NCBI GenBank assembly: GCA_965247175.1 | Contig: OZ252006.1 | Coordinates: 2,914,001-2,978,000 of the forward strand | Length of the DNA: 64,000 nucleotides | Origin: JANQMX01 sp965247175 | Lineage (GTDB): Bacteria; Pseudomonadota; Alphaproteobacteria; Kiloniellales; DSM-21159 | Reading direction: 5' to 3' | Part shown: positions 1-10,100 of the stretch, one piece after another | How positions within the stretch are numbered: position 1 is the stretch's first letter | Layout of the letters: every line of letters begins with the position of its first letter | Made by a program: the position numbers and the translations under genes | The notes under the pieces: model-generated | Told to the model about the DNA's origin: nothing | Seen by the model: only the letters and a program-made list of their open reading frames with translations | The model's database searches: none

Positions 1-2
1 CG

Positions 3-536
3 GAAGTTCGGCAGAGAACCCAGGACGAGATCTTTGCCTCGCGCCAACGGATTCTCTCCGTTCAGGACACGCTGAACCGGCTCGAGGTTCGGGCGCCCAT
101 TTCCGGCAAGGTGGTGGACCGCCGGGTCAACACCATCGGCGCCGTGCTGAACCCGGGCGATGCCATCCTGGACCTCGTCCCGAAAGACGATCCCTTGATC
201 ATCGAGGTTCAGGTCGGGACCGCCAACGTCGACGAGGTTTATCCCGGACAGCACGCCCGTGTCCGCATCAGCGCCTACAGCTATCGCTCGACGCCGAGCG
301 TCTGGGGCCAGGTCATCCACGTCTCGGCCGACTCTCTGGTCGACAAGGCCACCGGCGTTCCCTTCTACCGGGTCGAGGTGGAGCTCGACGAAGAAGACTT
401 GGCGAAGAAGCCCGGTATCGAGCTCTACCCGGGCATGCCGGCCGAGGTCTTCATCGAGACCGGCGAGCGCACCTTTGCCGACTATATCCTCTCGCCGCTT
501 TACGCCGGCTTCGACCGCGCCCTGCGCGAGGAATAG
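3..536 (+). CDS. HlyD-family T1SS membrane fusion protein (C-terminal part)
   Basis: The frame is open from the window edge and ends in TAG at 534-536, leaving about 177 residues of the C-terminal part of a periplasmic adaptor. The visible part begins at the end of the coiled coil, continues through the lipoyl-like segment (RAPISGKV, then PGDAILDLVP) and ends in the beta-barrel domain with PGMPAEVFIETGERT, which is diagnostic of type I secretion adaptors of the PrtE/HlyD kind. Such proteins link an inner-membrane ABC exporter to a TolC-like channel. The matching ATPase should lie upstream, outside the window. A second adaptor at 3690-5081 shares the same C-terminal motif but is clearly divergent, so this strain has at least two such systems. 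Confidence 0.93.
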   Translation, partial: EVRQRTQDEIFASRQRILSVQDTLNRLEVRAPISGKVVDRRVNTIGAVLNPGDAILDLVPKDDPLIIEVQVGTANVDEVYPGQHARVRISAYSYRSTPSVWGQVIHVSADSLVDKATGVPFYRVEVELDEEDLAKKPGIELYPGMPAEVFIETGERTFADYILSPLYAGFDRALREE

Positions 537-561
537 GAGCAAACGATCAGATGTTGCGCAG

Positions 562-585
562 CGGCGGAGCCTGACAGCTCCGCCG
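562..585. terminator. Probable rho-independent terminator, HlyD / amgK-like boundary
   Basis: A 9-bp perfect inverted repeat (CGGCGGAGC, 6-nt loop, GCTCCGCCG) is followed on the + strand by a T-containing stretch at 586-594. It sits 26 bp after the HlyD stop and just before the 3' end of the convergent kinase gene, so it may terminate both transcripts. The T tract is short and interrupted, hence moderate confidence. Confidence 0.55.
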
Positions 586-592
586 TTCGCTT

Positions 593-1633
593 TTAGCGGT
601 CAGTCACTACCTTCGGCGGGGTGGTGAGGTCAGGCAGGTTCTCCGCCATCCAGGCCCGCACCGGCGCGAGCTCTTCGGCCTGACCGAGCTGCCGGTCGAG
701 CAGCCGCAGCACCCGGGGGATGTGCTTGAGGTAGGCGTCCTTGCCGTCGCGGCGCAGCAGCCGGGTGAAGATGCCGGCCACCTTGGCGTGGCGCTGTGCG
801 CCCAAGGCTGCGTAGCTGGCGGCGAAGCCCGCTTGATCGAGATCTCCGATGCCCTCGCAGTAACGGCGATAGAGCCGCGCCGTCAGCCCCGGATCCACGT
901 CCCGGCGCGCATCCTCCAGCAAGGAGACGAGGTCGTAGGCAGGCGAACCGATCAGCGCGTCCTGAAAGTCGAGCAGGCCGCAAGCCTCCAGGCCCTCCCG
1001 CTCCTTCAAGAGCATGAGATTGTCGACGTGGAAATCCCTATGCACCAGGGTCACAGGCGTCGGCGGCAGCGCGGCGAAGACCGCGCGCCAGGCGGCAAGG
1101 TAGTCTTCCCGCAGCCCATCCGGGCAAGGACGCCCCTGCTTCTCCGGCCAATACCAGTCGACGAAGAGCGCCGCCTCCTTGAGGAGGGGATGGAGATCGT
1201 AGGCCGGAAGCGTTATCCGCCGGGCCTCCTCATGACCATGCAGCGCAACAAGCAGATCGACGGCGAGACAGTAGAGCGACTCCTCGCTGGCACCCTCGGC
1301 CAGCAGGCGCGTGAAGGTCCGGTCACCGAAGTCTTCGATCAGGAGAAAGCCGGCTTCCGCCTCGCAAGCCAGAATACGCGGTGCGCTGAAGCCGAGAGCC
1401 GCGAAATGGCTTGCCACCCGGACGAAGGGCTCGACGGTTTCGCGCTCCGGCGGCGCATCCATGACGAGAGCGCTGTTGAGCCCCTCCCGCAAGCGATAGT
1501 AGCGCCGGAACGAGGCATCGGCCGGCAGCGCCTCTTCCTTCGCAGCCCCCCAGCCGGCGCCCACGACGAAGGCGCGCCGCAGGGCAGCCCGCTCTTCCGG
1601 CGGCAAGACAGATCGGCTGGCGGCAAGGCTCAT
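593..1633 (-). CDS. amgK: AmgK-like sugar kinase (aminoglycoside phosphotransferase fold)
   Basis: This 346-residue APH/choline-kinase-fold protein has the Brenner-type catalytic loop HRDFHVDN (about residues 198-205) and a following LLDFQDA metal-binding motif. In alphaproteobacteria this family is best represented by AmgK, the anomeric N-acetylmuramate/N-acetylglucosamine kinase that bypasses de novo UDP-MurNAc synthesis during peptidoglycan recycling. Length and the N-terminal phrase with DASFRRYYRL fit that subgroup. The usual neighbours tsaE and murU are not in the window, so the substrate is inferred from family only. It is monocistronic here; its 3' end meets the terminator hairpin of the convergent HlyD gene. 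Confidence 0.75.
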   Translation of the reverse strand: MSLAASRSVLPPEERAALRRAFVVGAGWGAAKEEALPADASFRRYYRLREGLNSALVMDAPPERETVEPFVRVASHFAALGFSAPRILACEAEAGFLLIEDFGDRTFTRLLAEGASEESLYCLAVDLLVALHGHEEARRITLPAYDLHPLLKEAALFVDWYWPEKQGRPCPDGLREDYLAAWRAVFAALPPTPVTLVHRDFHVDNLMLLKEREGLEACGLLDFQDALIGSPAYDLVSLLEDARRDVDPGLTARLYRRYCEGIGDLDQAGFAASYAALGAQRHAKVAGIFTRLLRRDGKDAYLKHIPRVLRLLDRQLGQAEELAPVRAWMAENLPDLTTPPKVVTDR

Positions 1634-1767
1634 GACACGCGCCCGTGGTCCCTCAAAAGACGATCACCGCATGCTTGCGAAGTAAGCCTAACGAAGGCTT
1701 TCCGCAGCGGCGATCTCTTAACGGATCAAGGGTATAGCGAAGGAAGCGCGTCGGAAAAGGGCAAGAC

Positions 1768-1881
1768 CTAGCTTAAAGTCGTCGGGACCATGGCGATCTG
1801 ATCATCCGACGTGGAGGCTCTGCGGCGGGGTACCAGGACGAAATACAGCACAGCGATCAGCGCGAATCTTGCATAGGTCAT
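1768..1881 (-). CDS. Possible 37-residue membrane peptide
   Basis: A short open frame begins at ATG 1881 and ends in TAG at 1768-1770. Upstream of the start lies a consensus AGGAGG at 5-nt spacing, which is the main reason to report it. The peptide has one hydrophobic stretch (roughly residues 4-17, RFALIAVLYFVLV) followed by a basic RRR and a polar tail, as in many single-pass small proteins. It lies between the 3' end of the amidohydrolase gene and the start of the amgK-like gene on the same strand. No homology can be claimed, and such a small frame could occur by chance. Confidence 0.35.
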   Translation of the reverse strand: MTYARFALIAVLYFVLVPRRRASTSDDQIAMVPTTLS

Positions 1882-1959
1882 GGCGGCCTCCTGCATCGAC
1901 ACCAACAGATACGAGTGGTGTTGCGCTTCGGATTGCCGCCGGAGCGAAAATGCGCGGGG

Positions 1960-3618
1960 TCAGCCAGCTACGGCGCCATCGCGCCGATAGACCTCGTCTC
2001 CGCCGAGGTAGCTGGCGAGAACCTGCACCTCGCGGATCTCCTGGCTGGGGACCGAAAGGATGTCACGGTCGAGCACGGCCAGGTCGGCCAGCTTGCCGGG
2101 TTCCAGGGAGCCTTTGATGGCCTCCTCCCGCCCCGAGTAGGCACCGAGCAGAGTATAGGCCCGGAGCGCCTCCTCGATCGTGACGGCCTGGGACGGGGCA
2201 TCCGGCCCATCCAGCGTGCCGCCGCTGTCGCTCAGCCGATTGACCATGCTCCACATGGCGGTGAAGGGATTGGGGGTACAGACATAGGCATCCGAATGGC
2301 CGGGCGCCGGCACGCCGGCATCGATAAGGCTGCGGTGCGGCCACATCCGGCCCATCGCCTCAGCGCCACGGTTGGCACGGTAGGCGTCGCCCAACTCGTA
2401 CATGAAGCCGGTCGCCGAGCTGTCGATCACCTCTGTCCGCTTGATACGCTCGAGCAGCTCCGGCGTGACGTAGCAGCAGTGCTCGACCCGCATGCGGTGG
2501 TCGGGCATCGGATGGGCCTCCAGCGCGCTTTCGATCACGTCCAGCGCGAAGTCGATGCCCCGGTCGCCCACGCCTTCGACGCAGACCTGCAGGCCGGCCT
2601 TGTGAGCCGCCGTCGCCCGCTCTTTGAGATCGCCAAGCTCATAGAGCAGCATTCCGGTGTTGTCCTCGGGCTCGCCCAGCACCTTCTCGCCGACGTAGGG
2701 TTCGTAGTAGGCGGCGGTGCGCCCGCTGGTCGAGCAGTCCGGGCACCATTCGACCGCGATCACCCGCACGAGGTCATCGCCGAAGCCGCTGCGAATGCCG
2801 GCGCGCACGAAAGCCTCGACCAAGCCCTCCTCGCGGCCGCTGACGATGATGCCGACCCGGAGCTTGAGGCGCTGCGCTTCCTTCAGACGCTGGTAGGCCT
2901 GTATCGCCTTGGAGGAGGTCAGCGAGTTGTAGGCGCTGGTGATGCCGTAGCTGAGGAACTCGCCGAACACCGTCTCCAGGCCGTCCATCATGCCCTCCAC
3001 CCGGTCCTGCGCGTGGATGTGATCGATGAAAAGATGCGCCGCCGTCTCCCGCACCAGGCCGGTCAAGGCACCGGTCTCGGGGTCGTGGTCGAAGGCGCCA
3101 AACGGCGGATCTTCGCTGTCACGATCGATGCCGAGGGCCTGGAAGGCGGCAGAGTTGGCGAGCCCGAGATGGCCGTCGGTGCGCAGGATGAACAGCGGCT
3201 TGCCGCCGCTGGCCCGGTTAAGTTCGGCCAGGCTGGGGTAGCCGCCGCTCTTGCGCTCGTTGAAACGATAACCGGCGAACCAGCCTCCGGCCGGCATGGC
3301 TTCGGTTGCCTCGGCAATCCGAGTCAGCAGGACCTCGCGGCTGGCAACCGCGGCTGGCTCGAGATTGTGCCAACCCGCTACACGGGCCGCGGCCGAGTCC
3401 GGATGGCAGTGAGAGTCGACGATGCCGGGAATGACCGTGCGCCCCGCCATGTCCTGCCGTTGCGTCTCGGGACCGCTGACGTTCTCCACATCGTCTCGCG
3501 AGCCTAGCGCCAGGATGCGGCCATCCTTCACGGCCAAGGCCTCGACGATGCGGCTCTCCGGGTCCAGGGTGACGAAGCGGCCATTGAGGAGAATGAGGTC
3601 GGCGGCACTGTGCGGCAT
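1960..3618 (-). CDS. Amidohydrolase family 3 protein (YtcJ-like)
   Basis: This 552-residue metal-dependent hydrolase opens with ADLILLNGRFVTLDP and GRILALGS, the N-terminal beta-sandwich signature of amidohydrolases. The HxH-type metal motif follows in GIVDSHCHPD (about residue 65), and the C-terminus has KLADLAVLDRDIL with the second half of the sandwich. Length and order match the YtcJ/amidohydrolase-3 group, whose substrates are mostly unknown exoenzyme-type amides or N-acyl compounds. No signal peptide is visible, so it is probably cytoplasmic. It stands alone between a possible small gene and the T1SS genes, so context does not reveal the substrate. Confidence 0.88.
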   Translation of the reverse strand: MPHSAADLILLNGRFVTLDPESRIVEALAVKDGRILALGSRDDVENVSGPETQRQDMAGRTVIPGIVDSHCHPDSAAARVAGWHNLEPAAVASREVLLTRIAEATEAMPAGGWFAGYRFNERKSGGYPSLAELNRASGGKPLFILRTDGHLGLANSAAFQALGIDRDSEDPPFGAFDHDPETGALTGLVRETAAHLFIDHIHAQDRVEGMMDGLETVFGEFLSYGITSAYNSLTSSKAIQAYQRLKEAQRLKLRVGIIVSGREEGLVEAFVRAGIRSGFGDDLVRVIAVEWCPDCSTSGRTAAYYEPYVGEKVLGEPEDNTGMLLYELGDLKERATAAHKAGLQVCVEGVGDRGIDFALDVIESALEAHPMPDHRMRVEHCCYVTPELLERIKRTEVIDSSATGFMYELGDAYRANRGAEAMGRMWPHRSLIDAGVPAPGHSDAYVCTPNPFTAMWSMVNRLSDSGGTLDGPDAPSQAVTIEEALRAYTLLGAYSGREEAIKGSLEPGKLADLAVLDRDILSVPSQEIREVQVLASYLGGDEVYRRDGAVAG

Positions 3619-3689
3619 GAGGCTCTCCCAAAGATGACCTCACGTTCTAGCGCATTCGCCGGCCGGCCGGCATTGAGGATTGGGCGGGG

Positions 3690-5081
3690 CTAGTCCTCGC
3701 GCAGCGCGCGGGCGACCCGGCTACGCAACGGGTCGAAGAGATACTCCAGCGCCGTGCGCTCGCCGGTGACGATCATCACCTCGGCCGGCATGCCGGGCTG
3801 AAGCGCCGCGCCGGCCGGCAGGCCCGAGAGATCGCCGAGCCGGACGCGGGCCGCGTAGTAGCTGTGGCCACCCCGCGCATCGGTCAGGGAGTCAGCCGAC
3901 ACCGTCACGACCTCGCCGCCGAGCAGCGGCGCGTCCGAGGCACTGAAGGCCTGGATACGGACTTCGGCGGGCAAACCGGGCCGGACCACATCGACATCGT
4001 CCGGGTCCACCTGCGCTTCGACCAGCAGCAGATCATCCTGCGGGACAATATCCAGGATGGCGTCGCCGGGCCGGAGCACACCGCCGGTCGTGAAAACCTG
4101 CAGATCGACGACCACGCCATCCACCGGAGCCCGCACCTTGGTGCGCTCCAAACGTTCCTGCGCGGCGCTCAGGCGATCGCGCAAATCGGCGATGTCCGAG
4201 CGGACGTCGCGCAGAGAGGTCACCACCTCGTTGAGCACCCGGTTACGCACGTCGATGATGCTGAGATCGATCTCCTCGATGCGCTGCTGGGCACGCGCGA
4301 TGTCCGCGCGGTTGCTGGCCTGCTCGCCCTCGATCGCCGCCTCGGCCCGCTGCAGCTCGAGCAAGCGGGGACGGCGCGCCAAGCCCTTGTCGACAAGATC
4401 AGAGAGCGTGCTGCGCTCATAGCGGATCAGGCGGAGCTGCCTTTCCTCACTGGCAATCTCGGCATTCAGGCCTTGGATCTCCGCGTCGAGCTGCGCGATC
4501 TGCCGGTGCTTCACGGCTTCCTGCCCGACCAGAAAGCGCCGCCGTTCTTGAAAGATCCGCCGCTCGCCCTCGGCGATGATCGCCGCCTCGGTCGCGTCGC
4601 CCGCCAGGCTCTCGATCTCAACCGGCAGAGACAGCGCGTTCCAACCGTTGCGCTCGGCCTGCAAGCGGGCCTGCGTAGCGAGGTTGACGGCCAGCCGGTC
4701 CTGCAGGATGTCGACCTCGGCGCGGGTTTCGGCATCGTCGAGCTCGACGAGCACCTGACCTTCGGCAACCGCGTCCCCGTCCTTGACCTTGATCTCCGCG
4801 ATCAGGCCGCCTTCGAGGTGCTGCACTGTCTTGCGCTTGGAATCGACGGCAACCACGCCCGGCGCGATGGCCGCGCTTTGCAGTGGCGCCACGGCTGCCC
4901 AGGCTCCGAAGCCGACGAGGAAGACCAGGATCAGCATCACGCCCAGCGCCGCGAAGCCCCTCACACCCAACGTAGGCCGCGGGTCGAGTGGATCCGGCTC
5001 GCTTGCCACGGCTTCCGTTGCTGCCGACGGCGGAGCCGTGAGGGAGATCGATTTGGGCCGGGCGGGGAGCGAGGTCTTCAT
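3690..5081 (-). CDS. T1SS membrane fusion protein (HlyD/PrtE family)
   Basis: This 463-residue adaptor has a cytoplasmic N-terminus, one membrane segment (about 46-68, GVMLILVFLVGFGAWAAVAPL), a lipoyl half-motif (VQHLEGGLIAEIKVKDGD), a long coiled-coil hairpin rich in Glu/Arg/Gln (about 120-310), the second lipoyl half (VRAPVDGVVVDLQVFTTGG) and a C-terminal beta-barrel with PGMPAEVMIVTGERT. These are the parts of a full-length T1SS periplasmic adaptor. Its start overlaps the 3' end of the T1SS ATPase gene by 4 bp, indicating translational coupling. The outer-membrane TolC partner is not encoded nearby. The divergent RTX peroxidase is the likely substrate. Confidence 0.94.
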   Translation of the reverse strand: MKTSLPARPKSISLTAPPSAATEAVASEPDPLDPRPTLGVRGFAALGVMLILVFLVGFGAWAAVAPLQSAAIAPGVVAVDSKRKTVQHLEGGLIAEIKVKDGDAVAEGQVLVELDDAETRAEVDILQDRLAVNLATQARLQAERNGWNALSLPVEIESLAGDATEAAIIAEGERRIFQERRRFLVGQEAVKHRQIAQLDAEIQGLNAEIASEERQLRLIRYERSTLSDLVDKGLARRPRLLELQRAEAAIEGEQASNRADIARAQQRIEEIDLSIIDVRNRVLNEVVTSLRDVRSDIADLRDRLSAAQERLERTKVRAPVDGVVVDLQVFTTGGVLRPGDAILDIVPQDDLLLVEAQVDPDDVDVVRPGLPAEVRIQAFSASDAPLLGGEVVTVSADSLTDARGGHSYYAARVRLGDLSGLPAGAALQPGMPAEVMIVTGERTALEYLFDPLRSRVARALRED

Positions 5082-6850
5082 TCGCCGGCCACCTGCGCAG
5101 CCACCTGAGCGGCGAGACGGCGCACCGCCGGCTCGGCCGGCTGCACGGCCGGTGCTGTCTTGGCCGGCACCTGCGAGAACTTGCGGATGATCTCTTCACT
5201 GTCGGCGTAGTCGGCCACGCGGCCCTCGCGCAGCACCAGGATCTTGTCCGCCGCAGCCAGAAGGCTCGGCTTGTGGCAAACCATGATGACGGCGGCGCCT
5301 TCCTCCTTGAGCGCTGCCAGACAGCGCCCCAGGGCGATCTCTCCGTCACTGTCCAGATGAGCGTTCGGCTCATCGAGCACCAAGAGGCGCGGGGCGCCGA
5401 AGAGCGCGCGGGCCAGACCGATCTTCTGCCGCTGGCCGCCGGAGAGAGCGATGCCGCCGCCGCCGATCTGCGTTTCGTAGCCCTGCGGCAGGCGCAAGAT
5501 CATCTCATGCGCGCCGGCCAGCCGGGCCGCTTCGACGACCGCCTCGTCGCTCGCCTCGGACAGACGGGCGATGTTGGCGCGCACCGTCTCATCCAGCAGT
5601 TCCACGTCCTGCGGCAGATAGCCGACATAGCGGCCGCGGTCGCAGGCGTCCCAGCGCGACATCTCGGCGCCGTCAAGCCGAACGCTACCGCGCAGCGGCA
5701 TCAAGCTGCCGACCATGAGGCGGGCCAAGCTGGACTTGCCGGCCCCGGTCGGCCCGATCAACCCAACCACCGTGCCGGGCTCGACCGCGAAGCTCAGGCC
5801 GCGCAGCAGCGGCTCTTCGGCACCGGCCGGGGCATAGACCAGGTCCTTGACCTGCAAGTGGCCGCTGGGCCGGGGCAAGCGGGTGCCGCGGCCCAGGCCG
5901 CCGTTGGCCTCCAGCAGCGCGCTGAGGCGCCGCCAAGCGGCCTGAGCGTTGACCAGTCCCTGCCAGGCACCGATGGCTTGCTCGACCGGCGCCAAGGCGC
6001 GGCTCAACATGATCGAGGCGGCGATGATCGCGCCGGCGGTCAACTCGCCCTGGATGACCAGCCAGGCCCCGACGCCGAGGCTCAAGGACTGCAGCAAGAG
6101 CCGCAGGCCTTTGGCAAACGCACTCAAGCTTGCGGAACGCCCACCGGCCTTATGCTGCTGCTGCCGCCAACCTTCGGCCTTGCGCTCGATGCGCGCGGCC
6201 AAGGCCGGCAGCATGCCCATGGCCGCCATGGCATCGGCGTTGCGTATGGCGCGGTCGGCCTCTTCGTAGGTCGCAAGGGCGGCCCCGGACGCCGCCGCCA
6301 TGCTCCGCCGCGTCAGCCACTCGTTGAGCAAGGCCAGGGCGAAAAGGACAGCCCCGCCAGCGAGCGCAAGCAGGCCCAACAGCGGATGGATGAGAAAGAG
6401 AATGGCGAGAAAGAAGGGCGCCATCGGCGCATCGAACAGGGGAAAGACGGCAGGAGAGCCGAGATAGCCGCGCAGGGTGGCCACGTCGCGCAGGCCTTGC
6501 GCGGAGACGCCCGGTTGAAGCAGGGCCGCCTGCGCGCTGGCCGCCAGCACCGGGCCCGTCAGCCGCCGCTCCAGCCACAGCCCCAGGCGCTGCGCCACCA
6601 AGGCGCGCAAGGCGTCCAACGCGGCCAGCACCGCAAAGGCGCCAACCAGGACGACCGAGAGCACTAACAGTGTGTCCACATGGCCGGTCGGAATGACCCG
6701 GTCGTAAACCTGCAGCATGTAGAGAGGCCCGGCGAGCAGCAACAGACCGACGCCGATGCTGAACAGGCCGACCAGCGCGAAAGCCCGTAGCAGCGTACGC
6801 CGTGCGTCTCTTAGTGGGCTGTTTCGATTGGCCGATTGAAGCAGTTGCAT
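5078..6850 (-). CDS. T1SS permease/ATPase (PrtD-like ABC exporter)
   Basis: This 590-residue half-transporter has an N-terminal transmembrane domain (about residues 20-300, opening with LLRAFALVGLFSIGVGLLLLAGPLYMLQVYDRV in this order, broken here only for description) and a C-terminal nucleotide-binding domain. Walker A is GPTGAGKSS near residue 365, the ABC signature LSGGQRQKIGLARAL, and Walker B LLVLDEPNAHLD. There is no N-terminal C39 peptidase or peptidase-like domain, which places it with the PrtD/HasD exporters used by RTX proteases and similar cargo. It heads a two-gene operon with the adaptor and is divergent from the RTX peroxidase across 316 bp of AT-richer DNA. Confidence 0.94.
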   Translation of the reverse strand: MQLLQSANRNSPLRDARRTLLRAFALVGLFSIGVGLLLLAGPLYMLQVYDRVIPTGHVDTLLVLSVVLVGAFAVLAALDALRALVAQRLGLWLERRLTGPVLAASAQAALLQPGVSAQGLRDVATLRGYLGSPAVFPLFDAPMAPFFLAILFLIHPLLGLLALAGGAVLFALALLNEWLTRRSMAAASGAALATYEEADRAIRNADAMAAMGMLPALAARIERKAEGWRQQQHKAGGRSASLSAFAKGLRLLLQSLSLGVGAWLVIQGELTAGAIIAASIMLSRALAPVEQAIGAWQGLVNAQAAWRRLSALLEANGGLGRGTRLPRPSGHLQVKDLVYAPAGAEEPLLRGLSFAVEPGTVVGLIGPTGAGKSSLARLMVGSLMPLRGSVRLDGAEMSRWDACDRGRYVGYLPQDVELLDETVRANIARLSEASDEAVVEAARLAGAHEMILRLPQGYETQIGGGGIALSGGQRQKIGLARALFGAPRLLVLDEPNAHLDSDGEIALGRCLAALKEEGAAVIMVCHKPSLLAAADKILVLREGRVADYADSEEIIRKFSQVPAKTAPAVQPAEPAVRRLAAQVAAQVAGE

Positions 6851-7166
6851 CGCGGTTTCGACGGTCCCCTTCCGCCCGCGCCGCGCGGCAGCCCGATAGA
6901 CTTGAAGCCCCCAGGGCGCGCGCCGTGATTAACTGTCTAAATCTATGCAAGAAACAGTTAAAATCGGGTTTCGAAGCGCGCGATGCGTGTATAGGCAAGC
7001 CTTCCTGAACGGAGGACTTGCGCTTAACTGTTTTGTATTTGTTTTTGTTTTGTGCCGAATTTCGCAGAATTGCTAGCGAGCAGAGCGGAAGTGTGATAGC
7101 TTTCTATTCAACTTTCTGTGAGGGTTTTAGGTGCGGTGCTAGGGGTTTTCTTGGGGATAACGGACA
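6851..7166. promoter_or_regulatory. Divergent T1SS / RTX-peroxidase control region with three TTAACTGT copies
   Basis: This 316-bp gap has no convincing gene and is noticeably AT-richer than its flanks. The octamer TTAACTGT occurs at 6929-6936 (+), 6954-6961 (as its complement ACAGTTAA) and 7024-7031 (+). The first two form a perfect inverted repeat with 17 nt between arms. The third lies 63 nt further on, toward the peroxidase start at 7167. This looks like a multi-site operator for a regulator shared by the exporter and its cargo. Promoter hexamers are not clear enough to name. The peroxidase start is preceded by only a weak ribosome-binding site. Confidence 0.5.
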
Positions 7167-10100
7167 ATGGCCAACCTTTGGGGAGAAGGGTTGGGGGCGA
7201 AGCTGGATCAGCTCATTCTCGAGCTGGGGGAAGCCCTCGACAACACTAAGACTGAACTAGCCGCTAAAGAGCGCTGGCTGAGCGGCGAGGGTCCCGAAAC
7301 CGACTTCGATGGCCCGGTCGATGTCGGGCCGGAACGTCCGGTCGACGGCATCGGCAGCAATCCTCTGCATGAAGACTGGGGCGCCACCGGGCAGCAGCTG
7401 CTGCGGCTCGGCGAGGCCGATTTCGGCGACGGTATCGGCACCATGGGCGGCGCGGACCGGCCCAATGCTCGCGAGATCAGCAACACAGTCAGCCAGCAGA
7501 CCGAGGACATGCCGAGCGAGGTCGGCGCCAGCGACATGCTGTGGGCCTGGGGCCAGTTCATCGACCACGACCTGGACCTGACCGAAGCCGGACACGGCGG
7601 CGAGTTCGCGCCGATCATCCCGCCCGCCGACGACCCCGCCTTCCCGCCGGGCAGCATGATCCCCTTCACCCGGGTCGAGCCGCTCGAGGGCACCGGCGTC
7701 GATACGCCGCGTGAATACCCCAACGAGATTACCGGCTTCCTCGACGCTTCCATGGTCTACGGCTCCGACGAGGAGACGGCGGCGAGCCTCCGCGTCGACG
7801 GCGGCAAGATGTTGATGACCGAGGACGAGTTTCTGGTCCTCGACGGCGAGAACCCCATGGCCGGCGACGTTCGCGCCGGAGAAAACGTCGGCCTCACCTC
7901 TCTGCACACGCTCTTTGCCCGCGAGCACAACTGGTGGGTCGACCAGCTCGCCGAGCGCGACCCGAGTCTGACGGACGACGAGCTCTATGCAGCGGCACGT
8001 CAGCGGGTCGAGGCCGAGATACAGGCCATCACCTTCAACGAGTTCCTGCCGCTGCTGCTCGGCGAAGACGCCGTGCCGGACTACGAAGGCTATGACAGCT
8101 CGGTCAATCCGGGCGTCTCGGTCGAGTTCTCCACCGGGGTCTACCGCCTGGGCCACAGCCTCCTGTCGACCACCATCCAGCGGCTCGACGAGGACGGCAA
8201 CGTCATCGAGGCCGGTAACCTCGGCCTGCGCGACGCTTTCTTCGCGCCGGAGCTGATCGAGCAGGACGGCGGTATCGCGCCGATCTTGCGCGGCCTGCTC
8301 GACGGCAGCTCCCAGCAGGTGGACACCTTCATCGTCGAGGACGTGCGCTCCTTCCTGTTCGGCCAGCCGGGCGACGGCGGCCTGGACTTGGCGGCGCTCA
8401 ACATCCAACGCGGCCGCGATCTCGGCGTTCCGAGCTACAACGACTTGCGCGAAGCCATTGGCTTGGACCGGGTCGAGAGCTTCACCGAGATCACCTCGGA
8501 CGCCGTGCTGGCCGGCCTTTTGGAAGATCTCTATGGCGACGTCGATCACGTCGACGCCTGGATCGGCGGACTGGCCGAGGACCGCTTCGGCGACAGCCTG
8601 CTCGGCGAAACCTTCCATTGGGTCGTGCTCGACCAGTTCGTGCGGGTGCGCGACGGCGATCCCTTCTGGAGCGAGGGCTCGGCCCTGCCGGAAGAGGAGC
8701 GGGATGCCCTTTGGTCAACCAAGCTGTCCGACATCATCGAGCGCAACGGCGACGTCGAGGTCGCACAGGACAACGTCTTCCTGGCCTTCGACCGCCAGGG
8801 CGGCGATGGCTCTGACGACGAGCTTGCGGGCGGCGCCGAGCGCGACCTGCTGATCGGTGAAGAGGGCAACGACACGCTGCTCGGCAACGAGGGAGACGAC
8901 CAGCTCGAAGGCGGCGCGGACAAGGACTTCCTGGTTGCCGGCGACGGCGACGACACCCTGCGCGGCGGCGATGACGACGACATCCTGGAGGCGGGCGACG
9001 GCGACGACTCGCTTTCCGGCGGCGCGGGCGACGACATGGCCTTCGCCGACTTCGGCAACGACCTGCTGTTCGGCGCGGCCGGACGCGACACGGCCGACGG
9101 CGGCTTCGGCGACGACACCCTCGACGGCGGGGCCGACAATGACATCCTGATCGGCAGTATCGGCAACGACCTGCTGCTTGGCGCCGATGGCGATGACCTG
9201 CTGGAGGGCGGGGCCGGCTTCGACACCCTGGAAGGCGGCCTCGGCCGGGACTTCCTGGACGGCAGCTTCAGCGATGACAGCATGGCCGGCGGCGAGGGCG
9301 AAGATACCCTGGAAGGCGGCTTCGGCAACGACGGCCTGCTGGGTGAAGGCGGCAACGACTTCCTCTTGGGCGATGCCGGCGCGGATCTGCTGGCCGGCGG
9401 GGACGGCGAGGACACGATAAACGCTGGCAGAGACAACGACTCAATCGACGGCGGGGATGGCGACGATGTCATCAACGGCGAGATGGGCGACGACCTCGCG
9501 GTCGGCGACAGCGGCAACGATCTGATGAACGGCGGCTCCGGCGCCGACAGCCTGGACGGCGGTGACGGCGACGACACGGTCGATGGCGGCTTTGACAACG
9601 ACCTGCTGTTCGGCGGCGAAGGCCAGGATCAGCTGGACGGTGACTTCGGCAACGACTCGGTCGACGGCGGAGCCGGGGCCGACACGCTGCAAGGCGGCTG
9701 GGGCGAAGACAGCCTGGACGGCGGCGACGGTGACGACAGCGTCGACGGTGGACGCAACGACGACTGGCTCGAAGGCGGCGCCGGCAATGACGAGCTGATA
9801 GGCGGCCTGGGCAAGGACAGCCTGGAAGGCGGCGACGATGACGACCTGCTCATGGGCGATGAAGAGAACGACCTCTTGCAGGGCGGTGACGGCAACGACA
9901 CGCTGAAGGGCGGTGGCGGCGGCGATGTGCTGCAAGGCGACCTGGGCGACGACCTGCTCTACGGTGGCGGCGGCGCCGACCAGTTCCGCTTCTACACCTT
10001 CTTCGGCAACGATGTGCTGAAGGACTTCAGCGAGAACGACACGGTGTTCCTGATGGCGCCGCTCGATGTCGACGAAGTCAGCGATCTGGAGGTCACGCAG

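Noticed and set aside
1915..3507. Long open frame (530 codons) on the + strand opposite the amidohydrolase gene
   Set aside because: It is the antisense shadow of a clear amidohydrolase; the translation is low in hydrophobic patterning, with no recognisable motif. GC-rich codon use leaves opposite frames open.
1..5081. The two HlyD-family proteins as a recent tandem duplication
   Set aside because: They share family motifs only; residues between motifs differ widely, and they are on opposite strands with unrelated genes between them.
8799..9990. Regular 27-bp periodic repeats resembling a CRISPR or tandem-repeat array
   Set aside because: The period is that of RTX nonapeptide codons within an intact gene; units are degenerate and coding.
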